A program made the translations under genes and the position numbers. A stretch of DNA of 64,000 nucleotides, taken from positions 1-64,000 of the forward strand of contig JAJEDJ010000058.1 in assembly GCA_022821545.1 (NCBI GenBank). Direction: 5' to 3'. The notes beneath the pieces are model-generated. The model saw only the letters and a program-made list of their open reading frames with translations, searched no databases and was not told the origin of the DNA. Positions 51,452-59,436 of the stretch are shown here, piece after piece. This stretch comes from Caldilineaceae bacterium. Its GTDB lineage: Bacteria > Chloroflexota > Anaerolineae > Caldilineales > Caldilineaceae. Positions within the stretch are counted from its first letter, which is position 1; every line of letters begins with the position of its first letter.

Positions 51452-51519
51452 TTGCCACTCTACATACATTGCCACTCTACATACATTGCCAATCTACATA
51501 CTTTGCCAATCTACATCCG
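51452..51519. repeat. Four-copy 17-bp tandem repeat
   Basis: Units start at 51452, 51469, 51486 and 51503 with consensus TTGCCACTCTACATACA; the first two are identical, the last two change C to A and drift. The array ends inside the C-terminal region of the minus-strand gene at 51511, adding a few bases to it. Confidence 0.9.
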
Positions 51520-52245
51520 TTCGCGGATGGGGAAGAAGCGGGGCCTGAGCAGCTTGAACAGATCAGGTCCGACGATGAACCCATGGGGCACAAGAAGATC
51601 GAGCGCACCGTCCCTTTCGATGAGGTGAGATTCGTTACTGTCGGTGTGGGGGTTGAACACAGTGCATTGGATCGCTTCACCGCTAAACTCGCATGAGGCT
51701 GCGGCAACCTTGCAGCTGAAGTCATTGCCGTTGCCGTCCGGCGTGCAATCGTAGTTAAAGCCTGAGAACTCCTCGAAGGGAACGATGCTGTTGAACTCGT
51801 TGGTCTCGCTGTTGCGAACCTCCCCGCCCAAGGATGCGGGGAAAGAGAGCACCGCGTACTTTTTCCATTCTTCCAAGTCTTTTTCGGAAAGAGCGACCGA
51901 TCTCTTGATATTGAAGTCGTAGACATAGTAACCGGCGCGGCGGTTCCCCGTACGCCGGCAGAGATCGATCTGCTCCTCCAGAGTTTGCGGAGCGGCTTCC
52001 TGTTGTCCCCCGTTAGATGAAGCGACGGCGGCGCAACCCTGAAGGTAGAGCAGCTGCGAACTGAAAGGCCCGCCAACGTATTCCCGGATCTCCTGGCCCT
52101 CAAGGTAGGCCCGGTAGATAAGGAAAGCCGCCGACGCCAACAGGATGAACAGGATAGACGCCAACGCAAAGCCCACCTGCCTGAGGCGCGGGCTCTTCAC
52201 ATTGAGTGCGCCAAGACCAAGCTTGAATGCCTGTGAAAGTTTCAA
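51511..52245 (-). CDS. Uncharacterised membrane-anchored protein with a Cys-containing outer domain
   Basis: Read leftward from TTG 52245, with AGGAGA 8 nt before it, this 244-residue protein has an N-terminal cytoplasmic stretch, one transmembrane segment (VGFALASILFILLASAAFLIY, residues 24-44) and an outer domain with six or so Cys (LQGCAAV, IDLCRRT, NYDCTPD, DFSCKVAAASCEF, IQCTVF) that could form disulfides. No family is recognised. It is the only minus-strand gene between 25672 and 57600 and looks lower in GC, with a tandem repeat at its 3' end. It may be an inserted gene. Confidence 0.7.
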   Translation of the reverse strand: MKLSQAFKLGLGALNVKSPRLRQVGFALASILFILLASAAFLIYRAYLEGQEIREYVGGPFSSQLLYLQGCAAVASSNGGQQEAAPQTLEEQIDLCRRTGNRRAGYYVYDFNIKRSVALSEKDLEEWKKYAVLSFPASLGGEVRNSETNEFNSIVPFEEFSGFNYDCTPDGNGNDFSCKVAAASCEFSGEAIQCTVFNPHTDSNESHLIERDGALDLLVPHGFIVGPDLFKLLRPRFFPIRERM

Positions 52246-52439
52246 TTCAGAGTCTCCTATAGAATAAAAGCCAGTCGGGGCCCGGCCAAGCAGACCTGCA
52301 CGATCAACGCAGGCAGAGCCGTAGCGGTTCCAAGTCAATGGAACATTGCCGAGATCGATGGCTGCCTCAGTCAGAGGTCAGCCTGAGGCGCAGCCCGTAG
52401 CGGTTTCGAGACAAAACGAAAGACAGGGACTGAGAACAG

Positions 52440-54155
52440 ATGACCGGTCAACAGCAGGTCGAGACGCCCGAAGCAAGGTACGACTCGGAAATGGTCGACG
52501 TGCAGCGCAGGATGGACGAAACCTGGGCAGGCGACAGAGCGGTGGATTCCAGCACTTACCCCTATTTCAACCCCGACTACCGCCTGCCGTTCAAGCACAT
52601 CGGCCTGCAAAAGCAACTTTTCCTCGACAACTACATTCTTGACGACCTGATCGACAGCGAACGAATCATCCCGCCCCCGCAAAGGGCCGAACCGCCGCTG
52701 ATCGAGTTCGAGAACCTGCCCTGGGAGCGCTATCATTTTACCAGTGTTCCCGCGGCCGCGCTGTACGATCCCGACGACCGCCTTTTCAAGATGTGGTACA
52801 AGACGCTGGTCAGCGGAAACACGAACACAGCTCAAGGCACGGAGGTTGTACTCTGCTACGCCGAATCCGAAGACGCCATGTACTGGCGGAAACCGCTGCG
52901 GGAAGAGTTTCAGCCCTTCGAAGAGAGCGAGAAGACAAATATCGTCGTGCGCGACTTCGACAACGGCACCATCGTCCTCAACCCGGACCGCAGCGACCCG
53001 GCGAGGAAGTTCCTGGCCGTCTACAATCCGTCAATGGAGGCCAACAGGCGGGGCCAGCGGGTCATGTCGCGGGTGGCCGCGTCGCCGGACGGCATCAACT
53101 GGCGGGTAATCAGCGACGATTCGCCTTTTCGACACCACCACCAGATGCGGGTCATTTGGGACGACGCATACAGCAGGTGGGTCGGCTACTCACAGGCGTC
53201 GCACGCCTTCGCCAGCCATCTCCACGTGCGCACCATCGGGCGCCAGGAGAGCGCGGATTTCATCAACTGGTCGCCCAAACAGATTATCCTCTCTAGCGAC
53301 TGGGACCCGAACGTCGGCCCCAACGTCGAGTTTCACACGATGTCGGTACGCAAGGAAGGCGGCCTCTACATCGGCATCGTCGAGGAGGCGCACGGTGAAC
53401 ACCAGTGGCTGGTCAACCGCGACGGCAGCAACCAGCGCGATCAGTTCCACACCAAGGCGGCGCTCTACGCGAGCCGCGACGGCTGCCGTTTCCAGCGCGC
53501 GGACGGCTACCGCCCCTGGGCCGACAACGGACCGCCCGGCAGCCAGTACTACGGCTACTTCTGTCATACGGTTGCCGGGTCCCTTCTTCACGAGGGCAAA
53601 ATGGTGATCCCCTGTTCCGCGTTCCCGCACAAACAGCGTGACACAAGACCGGCCGGCGTGTCCAATCACGCGCCGCTGTCTGCGGCCAAAGCCTCCCGCC
53701 GCCACATCGAGTCGCTGACCCGCTACGGATTCGGCAGCCCGATGATGGACCACGTGCGTCCGGAGCTGCCGATTCAGAGGAGCATCGGGGCCCTGGTTCT
53801 GCGGGAGGACGGCTGGGCCGCGCTCCGTCCCAAATACGAGGCCGGCCAGGTCATCACAAAGCAGTTCGTGTTCGAGGGCAATGCGCTGCGCGTCAACGCC
53901 GACTGCGGCTACGGGCTGATTCGGGTGGCGCTGCTCGACTCCGAGCTGAAACCGTTTCCCGGCTTCAGCCTGGAGGACTGCGTACCGCTTCACGCGCCCT
54001 CGCAGCAGATATGGCACGAGGTTGCCTGGAAAGACGCGCCCGACTTTCGCCGCTTGTGGAACAGGCCGGCGCGCATCTGCTTCTCTCTGCTGGAGAGCAG
54101 CCTCTACGGATTCCAGTTTCATTACCAACCTGAAAAAGAGGACGGAGGAAGCTAG
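52440..54155 (+). CDS. Five-bladed-propeller glycoside hydrolase-like protein, copy 3
   Basis: A 571-residue close relative of the protein at 47035. It has the same N-terminal strap (LFLDNYILDDLIDSERI), blade motifs (LCYAESEDAMYWRKP, RTIGRQESADFINWSPK, LYASRDGCRFQRAD) and the C-terminal module LRVNADCGYGLIRVALLD with LWNRPARICFSLLESSLYGF. GGGACTGAGAACAG precedes the ATG. No signal peptide. It is followed 4 bp later by the GH127-like gene. The high similarity suggests duplication from the 47035 gene. Confidence 0.7.
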   Translation: MTGQQQVETPEARYDSEMVDVQRRMDETWAGDRAVDSSTYPYFNPDYRLPFKHIGLQKQLFLDNYILDDLIDSERIIPPPQRAEPPLIEFENLPWERYHFTSVPAAALYDPDDRLFKMWYKTLVSGNTNTAQGTEVVLCYAESEDAMYWRKPLREEFQPFEESEKTNIVVRDFDNGTIVLNPDRSDPARKFLAVYNPSMEANRRGQRVMSRVAASPDGINWRVISDDSPFRHHHQMRVIWDDAYSRWVGYSQASHAFASHLHVRTIGRQESADFINWSPKQIILSSDWDPNVGPNVEFHTMSVRKEGGLYIGIVEEAHGEHQWLVNRDGSNQRDQFHTKAALYASRDGCRFQRADGYRPWADNGPPGSQYYGYFCHTVAGSLLHEGKMVIPCSAFPHKQRDTRPAGVSNHAPLSAAKASRRHIESLTRYGFGSPMMDHVRPELPIQRSIGALVLREDGWAALRPKYEAGQVITKQFVFEGNALRVNADCGYGLIRVALLDSELKPFPGFSLEDCVPLHAPSQQIWHEVAWKDAPDFRRLWNRPARICFSLLESSLYGFQFHYQPEKEDGGS

Positions 54156-54159
54156 GGCC

Positions 54160-55734
54160 ATGCTTGCAGACGTCAATACGACCGACATTGCGGCGGCAAT
54201 CCGACTGGGATGCCGCACGATGTGTTCGGTCTTCAATGCCGATGACGACGACGTACCTTTTTTTGGTTCGCAGGTGTGGCCGGAGGCGTTTCTCAGCTTC
54301 AGCACGTCGGCCTCCGAGTCGCACGTGCCCGGCCGCCATCTCAACGCTCTTCTGAACGCGGAAGACGTATTGGGCTTCAATGTGGAGGAGAGCTGTATTG
54401 ACCGCCACGCCCGCGCGGCCTTCTTTTCCTACTCCGGCGAGCTTCCTCTTCCCCTGAATCGGGACCGTATTGGGGGCCCCCTGGTCCATTTCTATCCCCA
54501 CAACGTGCGCGAGGGATTTCACGCCCTCTACGCGCTGGCCCGATTCCGCAACAGCGGACAAGCAGTCGAGACGGCGGAGCGCAGCATCAGTGCGATTCAG
54601 GCGCTGTGGCATCCGGACAGGGGCTGGGACACCGATCTGATAGAGAGCAAGTTCGAGTTCCATCCTACCACATTCATTATCGGACTGGCGCGGGCGATCG
54701 GTCCGCTGGTGAAGCTGCACAGGCATACGGGATGCCGCGGCGCGCTCGAACTGGCGCTGGCGCTCGCGGACAAGGCGACATCGGAGTTTTTCGTTGCATC
54801 GGGGGCATACGATCGAGAGAGTTTCGGCGGGCACACGCACTCCACGACCTGCGTCATGTCTTCGCTGGCACAGCTGGCCGATGTGATCCGCGACGCGGGC
54901 CTGATGGAACGGGTGCGCGCTTTCTATGACAACGGGCTGAACGAGATACGCGATGCCCTGGGCTGGGTCATCGAAAGCAGCGGGGACGAGGTGGACCCGG
55001 ACCGGGGCGAGGTGAACAATACCGGGGACATCGTCGAGACTGCGCTGTTGCTTGGAAAGTGGGGGTATCCGCAGTATTTTGAAGACGCGGAGCGAATCGT
55101 GCGCTGCCATCTGCTTCCCTCGCAGCTGCGGGACACCTCGTTTATTCGCGAGCCGGGCAGCGCTGACAGTCCGAACGGCGCCGACATTGAGGACGGAAGG
55201 CGGAATGTTGCCGACAGGCACCTGGGCGCGTTCGGCTTTCCCGCGCCTTACGGGCACAAGACTTTGGACGCGCAGCGGATCAGCTTCAACATGGATATTG
55301 TCGGCGGCTCCGTTGGGTCGCTGTGTGAAGTTTACAGGCAGGTCGTGGATTCGACGGCGGCGGGCCACTACGTGAATCTGCAGTTCGACCACGAAACGGA
55401 TGCCGTAGAGGTAGAGTCGCCGTATACGCATCGCCAGATGCGCGTGCGCGCCAAGCGGCCGGGTCCGCTCTTTGTGCGGCTGCCCAGCTGGGTCCCGGTG
55501 GACGGGGTCAGGGTGGACGGCTTGGAAGAAGGCACTCGCCGCCACAACGGCTACCTGGTCGTCAGCCGTCCGCCGCTAAACCGCTGGGTTACAGTTCAGT
55601 TCGAACTGGCGGAAAGGGAGATCGTTCTGAGGCACCGCACGCGAGAGATCAAGGTGAAGCTTCGGGGCGATGCGGTTGCCGCCATGTCCAACTTCGGGGC
55701 CGAGCTCACGTTTTTCCCGGCGCTTGAGGACTGA
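54160..55734 (+). CDS. GH127/DUF1680-like glycosidase-fold protein
   Basis: A 524-residue protein from ATG 54160, with GGAGG before it; an open frame further upstream overlaps the propeller gene. The first 400 residues look like an (alpha/alpha)6 barrel (HALYALARFRNSGQAVETAERS, RDAGLMERVRAFYDNGLNE), and the C-terminus (LFVRLPSWVPVDGVRVDG, GYLVVSRPPLNRWVTVQFEL) resembles the beta-sandwich of GH127 beta-L-arabinofuranosidases, an L-R-L-P-x-W strand and a G-Y-L strand. The metal-binding Cys/Glu cluster of GH127 could not be located by eye, so the activity may differ. Confidence 0.55.
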   Translation: MLADVNTTDIAAAIRLGCRTMCSVFNADDDDVPFFGSQVWPEAFLSFSTSASESHVPGRHLNALLNAEDVLGFNVEESCIDRHARAAFFSYSGELPLPLNRDRIGGPLVHFYPHNVREGFHALYALARFRNSGQAVETAERSISAIQALWHPDRGWDTDLIESKFEFHPTTFIIGLARAIGPLVKLHRHTGCRGALELALALADKATSEFFVASGAYDRESFGGHTHSTTCVMSSLAQLADVIRDAGLMERVRAFYDNGLNEIRDALGWVIESSGDEVDPDRGEVNNTGDIVETALLLGKWGYPQYFEDAERIVRCHLLPSQLRDTSFIREPGSADSPNGADIEDGRRNVADRHLGAFGFPAPYGHKTLDAQRISFNMDIVGGSVGSLCEVYRQVVDSTAAGHYVNLQFDHETDAVEVESPYTHRQMRVRAKRPGPLFVRLPSWVPVDGVRVDGLEEGTRRHNGYLVVSRPPLNRWVTVQFELAEREIVLRHRTREIKVKLRGDAVAAMSNFGAELTFFPALED

Positions 55735-55807
55735 CGGCGCCGGTATCCGCTCTGCCGGACGCATCCGATGGTTCGGCAACACGAATCCAGAACAAAGGAA
55801 ACCGATC

Positions 55808-56728
55808 ATGGCGAGCAGACCTATCCATATTCTCCTGGTCGCCGCGCACCCCGCGGACAGCTTCGACATGGCAGGGGGCACGCTGGCCCATCATGTTGAG
55901 CAGGGCGACAGGGTAACGGCAGCGATCCTGACGACGGGCGTACGCTCGCATCATTGGGAACTGGGGGAACAGAGACGCAGGGCCGGCGCGGAGCTGGACG
56001 TGGAAGAGTACGTGGAACAGGCGGTGGAGGAGAAGCTGGAGGAGGTGCGCCGCGCCTGCCGCATCCTCGGCTTCGAGGACGTGCGCGACCTGGGCTTCGA
56101 GGATGACGATATTCTGGTCACACAGGACAAGGTCGAGGCCATTGCCGACGTCATCCGCGCGGTCAAGCCGGACATGCTGATCACCCATCATCCATTTGAG
56201 AGCGGCGGATTCAAGATGCACGGGACGACAGGGCAGTGTACGCTCTACGCCTGGCAACTCGCGCAGGGGTCGGGCCGCGGGCGCCAGGAGCGCCATCCCG
56301 TTCCCTGCATCTACTTCATGAACCCGACCGCCTATATCGGCAACAACAGCCTGGAATACGCGGGCACGGCGCGCGCCGATCTCTATATCGACATCACCGA
56401 CGTGATCGACAAGAAGGTGCGGGCGCTGGACCAGATCGCGAGCCAGTATTATGGAGGGCCCTACGCCCGGAAGCGGGCCGAGAGTTCTGACGGGGCTTAC
56501 GGAAACAGCGCGCTTGTCGCCTACGCCGAGCAGTTCCAGCGCTTCCAGCCGCAGGTCCTCTATACGCTCCCCATAACGGATGCCGAGCTGGAGCGGATCA
56601 CCGAGCCGCAGTCAGCGCACATGGGCCGGCGCAGTGAAATCGTTGGGGGTCTGATGCCGCTTGCCGACGGGGAGTCGTTCACGTCCCGGCATCGCATGTC
56701 CAAGGAAAAGTACGAGGGGCGCAAATGA
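55808..56728 (+). CDS. PIG-L/LmbE-family protein with altered HPAD motif (possible GalB-like hydratase)
   Basis: A 306-residue protein. The family zinc motif A-H-P-D-D appears as AAHPADSFDMAGGTLAHH, so the first Asp (the catalytic base in deacetylases such as MshB) is Ala16 while the zinc-binding His14 and Asp17 remain. The second zinc His is in LITHHPFESGG. GalB 4-oxalmesaconate hydratase, also in this family, has a related change, so hydratase activity is plausible. AAAGGAAACCG precedes the ATG. It overlaps the next gene's start by 4 bp, implying a common pathway. Confidence 0.75.
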   Translation: MASRPIHILLVAAHPADSFDMAGGTLAHHVEQGDRVTAAILTTGVRSHHWELGEQRRRAGAELDVEEYVEQAVEEKLEEVRRACRILGFEDVRDLGFEDDDILVTQDKVEAIADVIRAVKPDMLITHHPFESGGFKMHGTTGQCTLYAWQLAQGSGRGRQERHPVPCIYFMNPTAYIGNNSLEYAGTARADLYIDITDVIDKKVRALDQIASQYYGGPYARKRAESSDGAYGNSALVAYAEQFQRFQPQVLYTLPITDAELERITEPQSAHMGRRSEIVGGLMPLADGESFTSRHRMSKEKYEGRK

Positions 56729-57600
56729 CGACATGGTCTCCAACGGCCGATCAGGCGAGGCAGTATGAGGAGGACGGGTACTTTATCGTGCGCAACGTCA
56801 TTCCCCGGGAGACGGCCGCCGAGCTGCGGGGCGTGATCAAGAACACGGTCCTGATGCCGGAGCCGGACGTGATGGCAGACGCGGACCCGATGGATCCGAT
56901 GGGCGACTCGGCAAAGGCTCGGGAAGCGCGTTTTCGCAAGCTGAGCAACTACTGCTTCCGCGCCCCGCTTATCTGGCTCAACGTCCACGGCGGCCCCGCG
57001 ATCGCGCGCATCGCGAGCTACTTCCTCGGGGACGATCTCGTTCTCAAATTCAACAGCTGCTTTCTGAAACCGGCCCGCACCGGCAGCGCAACGCCGTGGC
57101 ACCAGGACAACGGTCTGTGGCGCGACGGGGATACAGCAGCCTTCAACTTCTGGATGGCGCTCGACCCCGCGACGCGGGCCAACGGCTGTCTGCAGATGAT
57201 GCCCGGCAGCCACAAGGGGGAGATCATCCCGCACGTCCTCTACCCGGACAGCATACACGGCGAGCTGCCCCGCCACCTGACCGCAGGCATTCAGGAGCGA
57301 GTACATCACGTCGAAATCGGACCGGGCGACATTGTGTGCTGGCACAGCAGCATGTGGCATTACAGCCCGCCCAATCCCAGCGAACAGGGGCGCATCGCCA
57401 TCGCCGGGGTTTACTCGAGTCCGAGCCTCATCGCCTCGAATCCAAAGTGGTCCGCTCGCAGATGCCTGTGGGTGAAAAAGAAAGGGGAACTGTGCGCCCA
57501 GTTTCCACCGGAGCCTTATCCGCTGGAAGAGGCTGATCTCCATCGACCGTCCCCGTGGCGTGAGGTGGAAGACCGTCTTGAGGAAGAAGCCGCCGACTGA
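56725..57600 (+). CDS. Phytanoyl-CoA dioxygenase (PhyH) family protein 4
   Basis: A 291-residue PhyH enzyme starting inside the stop of the PIG-L-like gene (ATGA at 56725-56728). The triad is H-Q-D in TPWHQDNGLWRDGD and a distal His in WHSSMWHYSPPNPSEQGR, the last Arg for 2-oxoglutarate. NGCLQMMPGSHKGEIIPHV is the family strand. The coupling with the PIG-L protein indicates two steps on one compound, perhaps a C-hydroxylation and a hydrolytic or hydration step. Last gene of the + strand cluster. Confidence 0.88.
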   Translation: MTTWSPTADQARQYEEDGYFIVRNVIPRETAAELRGVIKNTVLMPEPDVMADADPMDPMGDSAKAREARFRKLSNYCFRAPLIWLNVHGGPAIARIASYFLGDDLVLKFNSCFLKPARTGSATPWHQDNGLWRDGDTAAFNFWMALDPATRANGCLQMMPGSHKGEIIPHVLYPDSIHGELPRHLTAGIQERVHHVEIGPGDIVCWHSSMWHYSPPNPSEQGRIAIAGVYSSPSLIASNPKWSARRCLWVKKKGELCAQFPPEPYPLEEADLHRPSPWREVEDRLEEEAAD

Positions 57601-57602
57601 AT

Positions 57603-57622
57603 TGACCGTAGCGGCCCGGTCA
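57603..57622. terminator. Short inverted repeat between convergent genes
   Basis: TGACCG at 57603-57608 and CGGTCA at 57617-57622 flank an 8-nt loop in the 37-bp space between the convergent PhyH and racemase-like genes. It may end both transcripts; no T-run is present. Confidence 0.3.
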
Positions 57623-57637
57623 GATCGGGGACCGACT

Positions 57638-58396
57638 TCAGTTCTCGAATAGGACGCCGCGCCCAGGCAAGCGCGGCTCCACGCCCATCATCTGCAGCGC
57701 ATGCCAGCCGGTCGCCTGATTCGAGGTAACGACCGGCTTTCCGATCTCCTCCTCCAGTTCGCTGATGAAGTCGGCGGTCTTCTGCCCGGTACAGCTGATC
57801 AGCACGGCGTCGGCCTCGGCCACGTCCGACCGGCGGGCGGCCTCGCGGATCGTTTCGGACGGCACAATGCTGTGGTCCTGAAGGTAGTGCAGGGGGTTGC
57901 TGTTCACCACCTCGATGTCATATTCGGCCAGAAAACCGGTGAGCGCCCGGTTCACGTCTTCCATGTAGGGAGAGGCGGTCGCGACTCGGCGTACTCCCAG
58001 GTGGTGCAGGGCCTTGACGATGGCGGTGCTGGCGGTCGTGCAGGGCAGCCCGGTGGCATCCTCAACCCTTTTTTTGAGGGCATCGTCGCCGGTGACGCCC
58101 TGCACAAAGCTGGCCGTCGTGCAGTAGTAGGCGAGAACGGTCGGCTGCAGGCGCATCAACCTGGCGGCGGCGGCTTCTATGTCCCCATTTTCGGCCAGCC
58201 AGACGCCCAGTTCCACGCTGCTGCCATCAGAAGGCTCTGCGTCCTCGGGAAACATGGGCACATGGGTGCGCACGGACACCATCGGCACGTGCTGCGGCAG
58301 ATACTTGCGGATCTCGTCGAGCATCCGGTTGATGTCGTGATCCAGCCACATGTCGTCCGGATAGATCGCCCCCAGCGTCTGATGCTTTTGCGGCAT
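57638..58396 (-). CDS. Maleate isomerase / arylmalonate decarboxylase-like protein
   Basis: A 252-residue Asp/Glu-racemase superfamily protein. The two active-site Cys regions are YYCTTASFVQGV near residue 89-100 and LISCTGQKTADF near 200-211, and the start TLGAIYPDDMWLDHDINRM is like maleate cis-trans isomerases and AMDases. These enzymes use the Cys to isomerise, racemise or decarboxylate small dicarboxylates. AAGGGAGAAAAGAGG precedes the ATG. The FAH gene at 58477 lies upstream in the same direction; both act on small acids. Confidence 0.8.
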   Translation of the reverse strand: MPQKHQTLGAIYPDDMWLDHDINRMLDEIRKYLPQHVPMVSVRTHVPMFPEDAEPSDGSSVELGVWLAENGDIEAAAARLMRLQPTVLAYYCTTASFVQGVTGDDALKKRVEDATGLPCTTASTAIVKALHHLGVRRVATASPYMEDVNRALTGFLAEYDIEVVNSNPLHYLQDHSIVPSETIREAARRSDVAEADAVLISCTGQKTADFISELEEEIGKPVVTSNQATGWHALQMMGVEPRLPGRGVLFEN

Positions 58397-58476
58397 CCTC
58401 TTTTCTCCCTTTGCTTAGCTAAACCCCTTGGGCAGCCGGGTGTAGTGCGGCCACGTCGGAGCTCAGCCGTCGTGGT

Positions 58477-59373
58477 TCACCCATCCAGGTTGTCGGCCAC
58501 GACCGGATTGCTCAAGAGGCCGATCTCCTCGATTTCCAGCTCGACGGTGTCTCCCGGCTTGAGGCCGGGCGGATGCACAGGGGTGCCCGTGGCGATGATG
58601 TCGCCCGGCTCCAAGGTCATGTAGCGGCTGATGTACTCGATCAGAACGGGGACCTGAAAGAGCATCGTGTTGGTGTTGGCGTGCGCGATCTCTTCTCCAT
58701 TTACGCGCATCGTCATCGCCAGGTTGTGGGGATCGCTGACCGCGCCCGGCAAGACGACGTGCGGCCCGATCGGAGTAAAGGTGTCGACCCCCTTCGTGTA
58801 CGACCACGGACGCTGCACCTCGAAGGCAACATTTTGGAGGTCACGCGCGGTCACGTCATTGAGCAGGGTGTAGCCAGCCACGTACTCGTAGGCATCCGCC
58901 TGCGAGATGTGGCTGCCTTGCCTGCCGATGATGACGGTCAGCTCGATTTCCGGCTCCACCACGTTGAGGCCGCGGCGGAAGACGATAGGCTCGCCTGGCC
59001 CGATGATGGAAGAGGTCGGCTTGAAGAAGAGGGGCGGCTCATCGGGGTCTTCCTCGCCGGGATGGGTGAAGTTTCCGCCCAGCGCGATCAGCTTGCCCGG
59101 CCGGGGAATCGGGGTACGCAGCGCGGGATCGGTGACAGTGAAGGCGGCATTGAGATGATGCTCATAGACAAACATCATGGTAGCACTGAAGGTCTCGGCG
59201 TTGAACAGGCCCGCCTTCATCAGCGCAACCATGTCAGTGAACAGCTGCGGGTTTTCGTCGCCGTGGTGGATCAACTGTTGCGCCTGATAGGCGCGCGAGA
59301 AGTCCAGCATTCCGAAGTCGGTTACGATGCCAATGTGGGTGTGGTCGTCGTGTGCAAAGAGGGCGATTCTCAT
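58477..59373 (-). CDS. Fumarylacetoacetate hydrolase (FAH) family protein
   Basis: A 298-residue FAH-fold enzyme. The metal cluster is visible in GLNVVEPEIELTVIIGRQG near residue 130-148 (E-x-E), DVTARDLQ near 173 (Asp), and the KGVDTFTPIGPH segment near 194. Family members hydrolyse, hydrate or decarboxylate beta-diketo acids and 2-hydroxy-dienoates. CGGAGGCTTGAATCC precedes the ATG. It is likely the partner of the isomerase-like gene downstream. Substrate is not assignable. Confidence 0.88.
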   Translation of the reverse strand: MRIALFAHDDHTHIGIVTDFGMLDFSRAYQAQQLIHHGDENPQLFTDMVALMKAGLFNAETFSATMMFVYEHHLNAAFTVTDPALRTPIPRPGKLIALGGNFTHPGEEDPDEPPLFFKPTSSIIGPGEPIVFRRGLNVVEPEIELTVIIGRQGSHISQADAYEYVAGYTLLNDVTARDLQNVAFEVQRPWSYTKGVDTFTPIGPHVVLPGAVSDPHNLAMTMRVNGEEIAHANTNTMLFQVPVLIEYISRYMTLEPGDIIATGTPVHPPGLKPGDTVELEIEEIGLLSNPVVADNLDG

Positions 59374-59436
59374 GGATTCAAGCCTCCGGAATCCTGTGGT
59401 GTGTTGATCGACAAGGCCAGGCGCCCGTTCACAGTT

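Noticed and set aside
51452..51519. CRISPR-like reading of the 17-bp array
   Set aside because: There are no spacers; the units are directly adjacent, so it is a simple tandem repeat.
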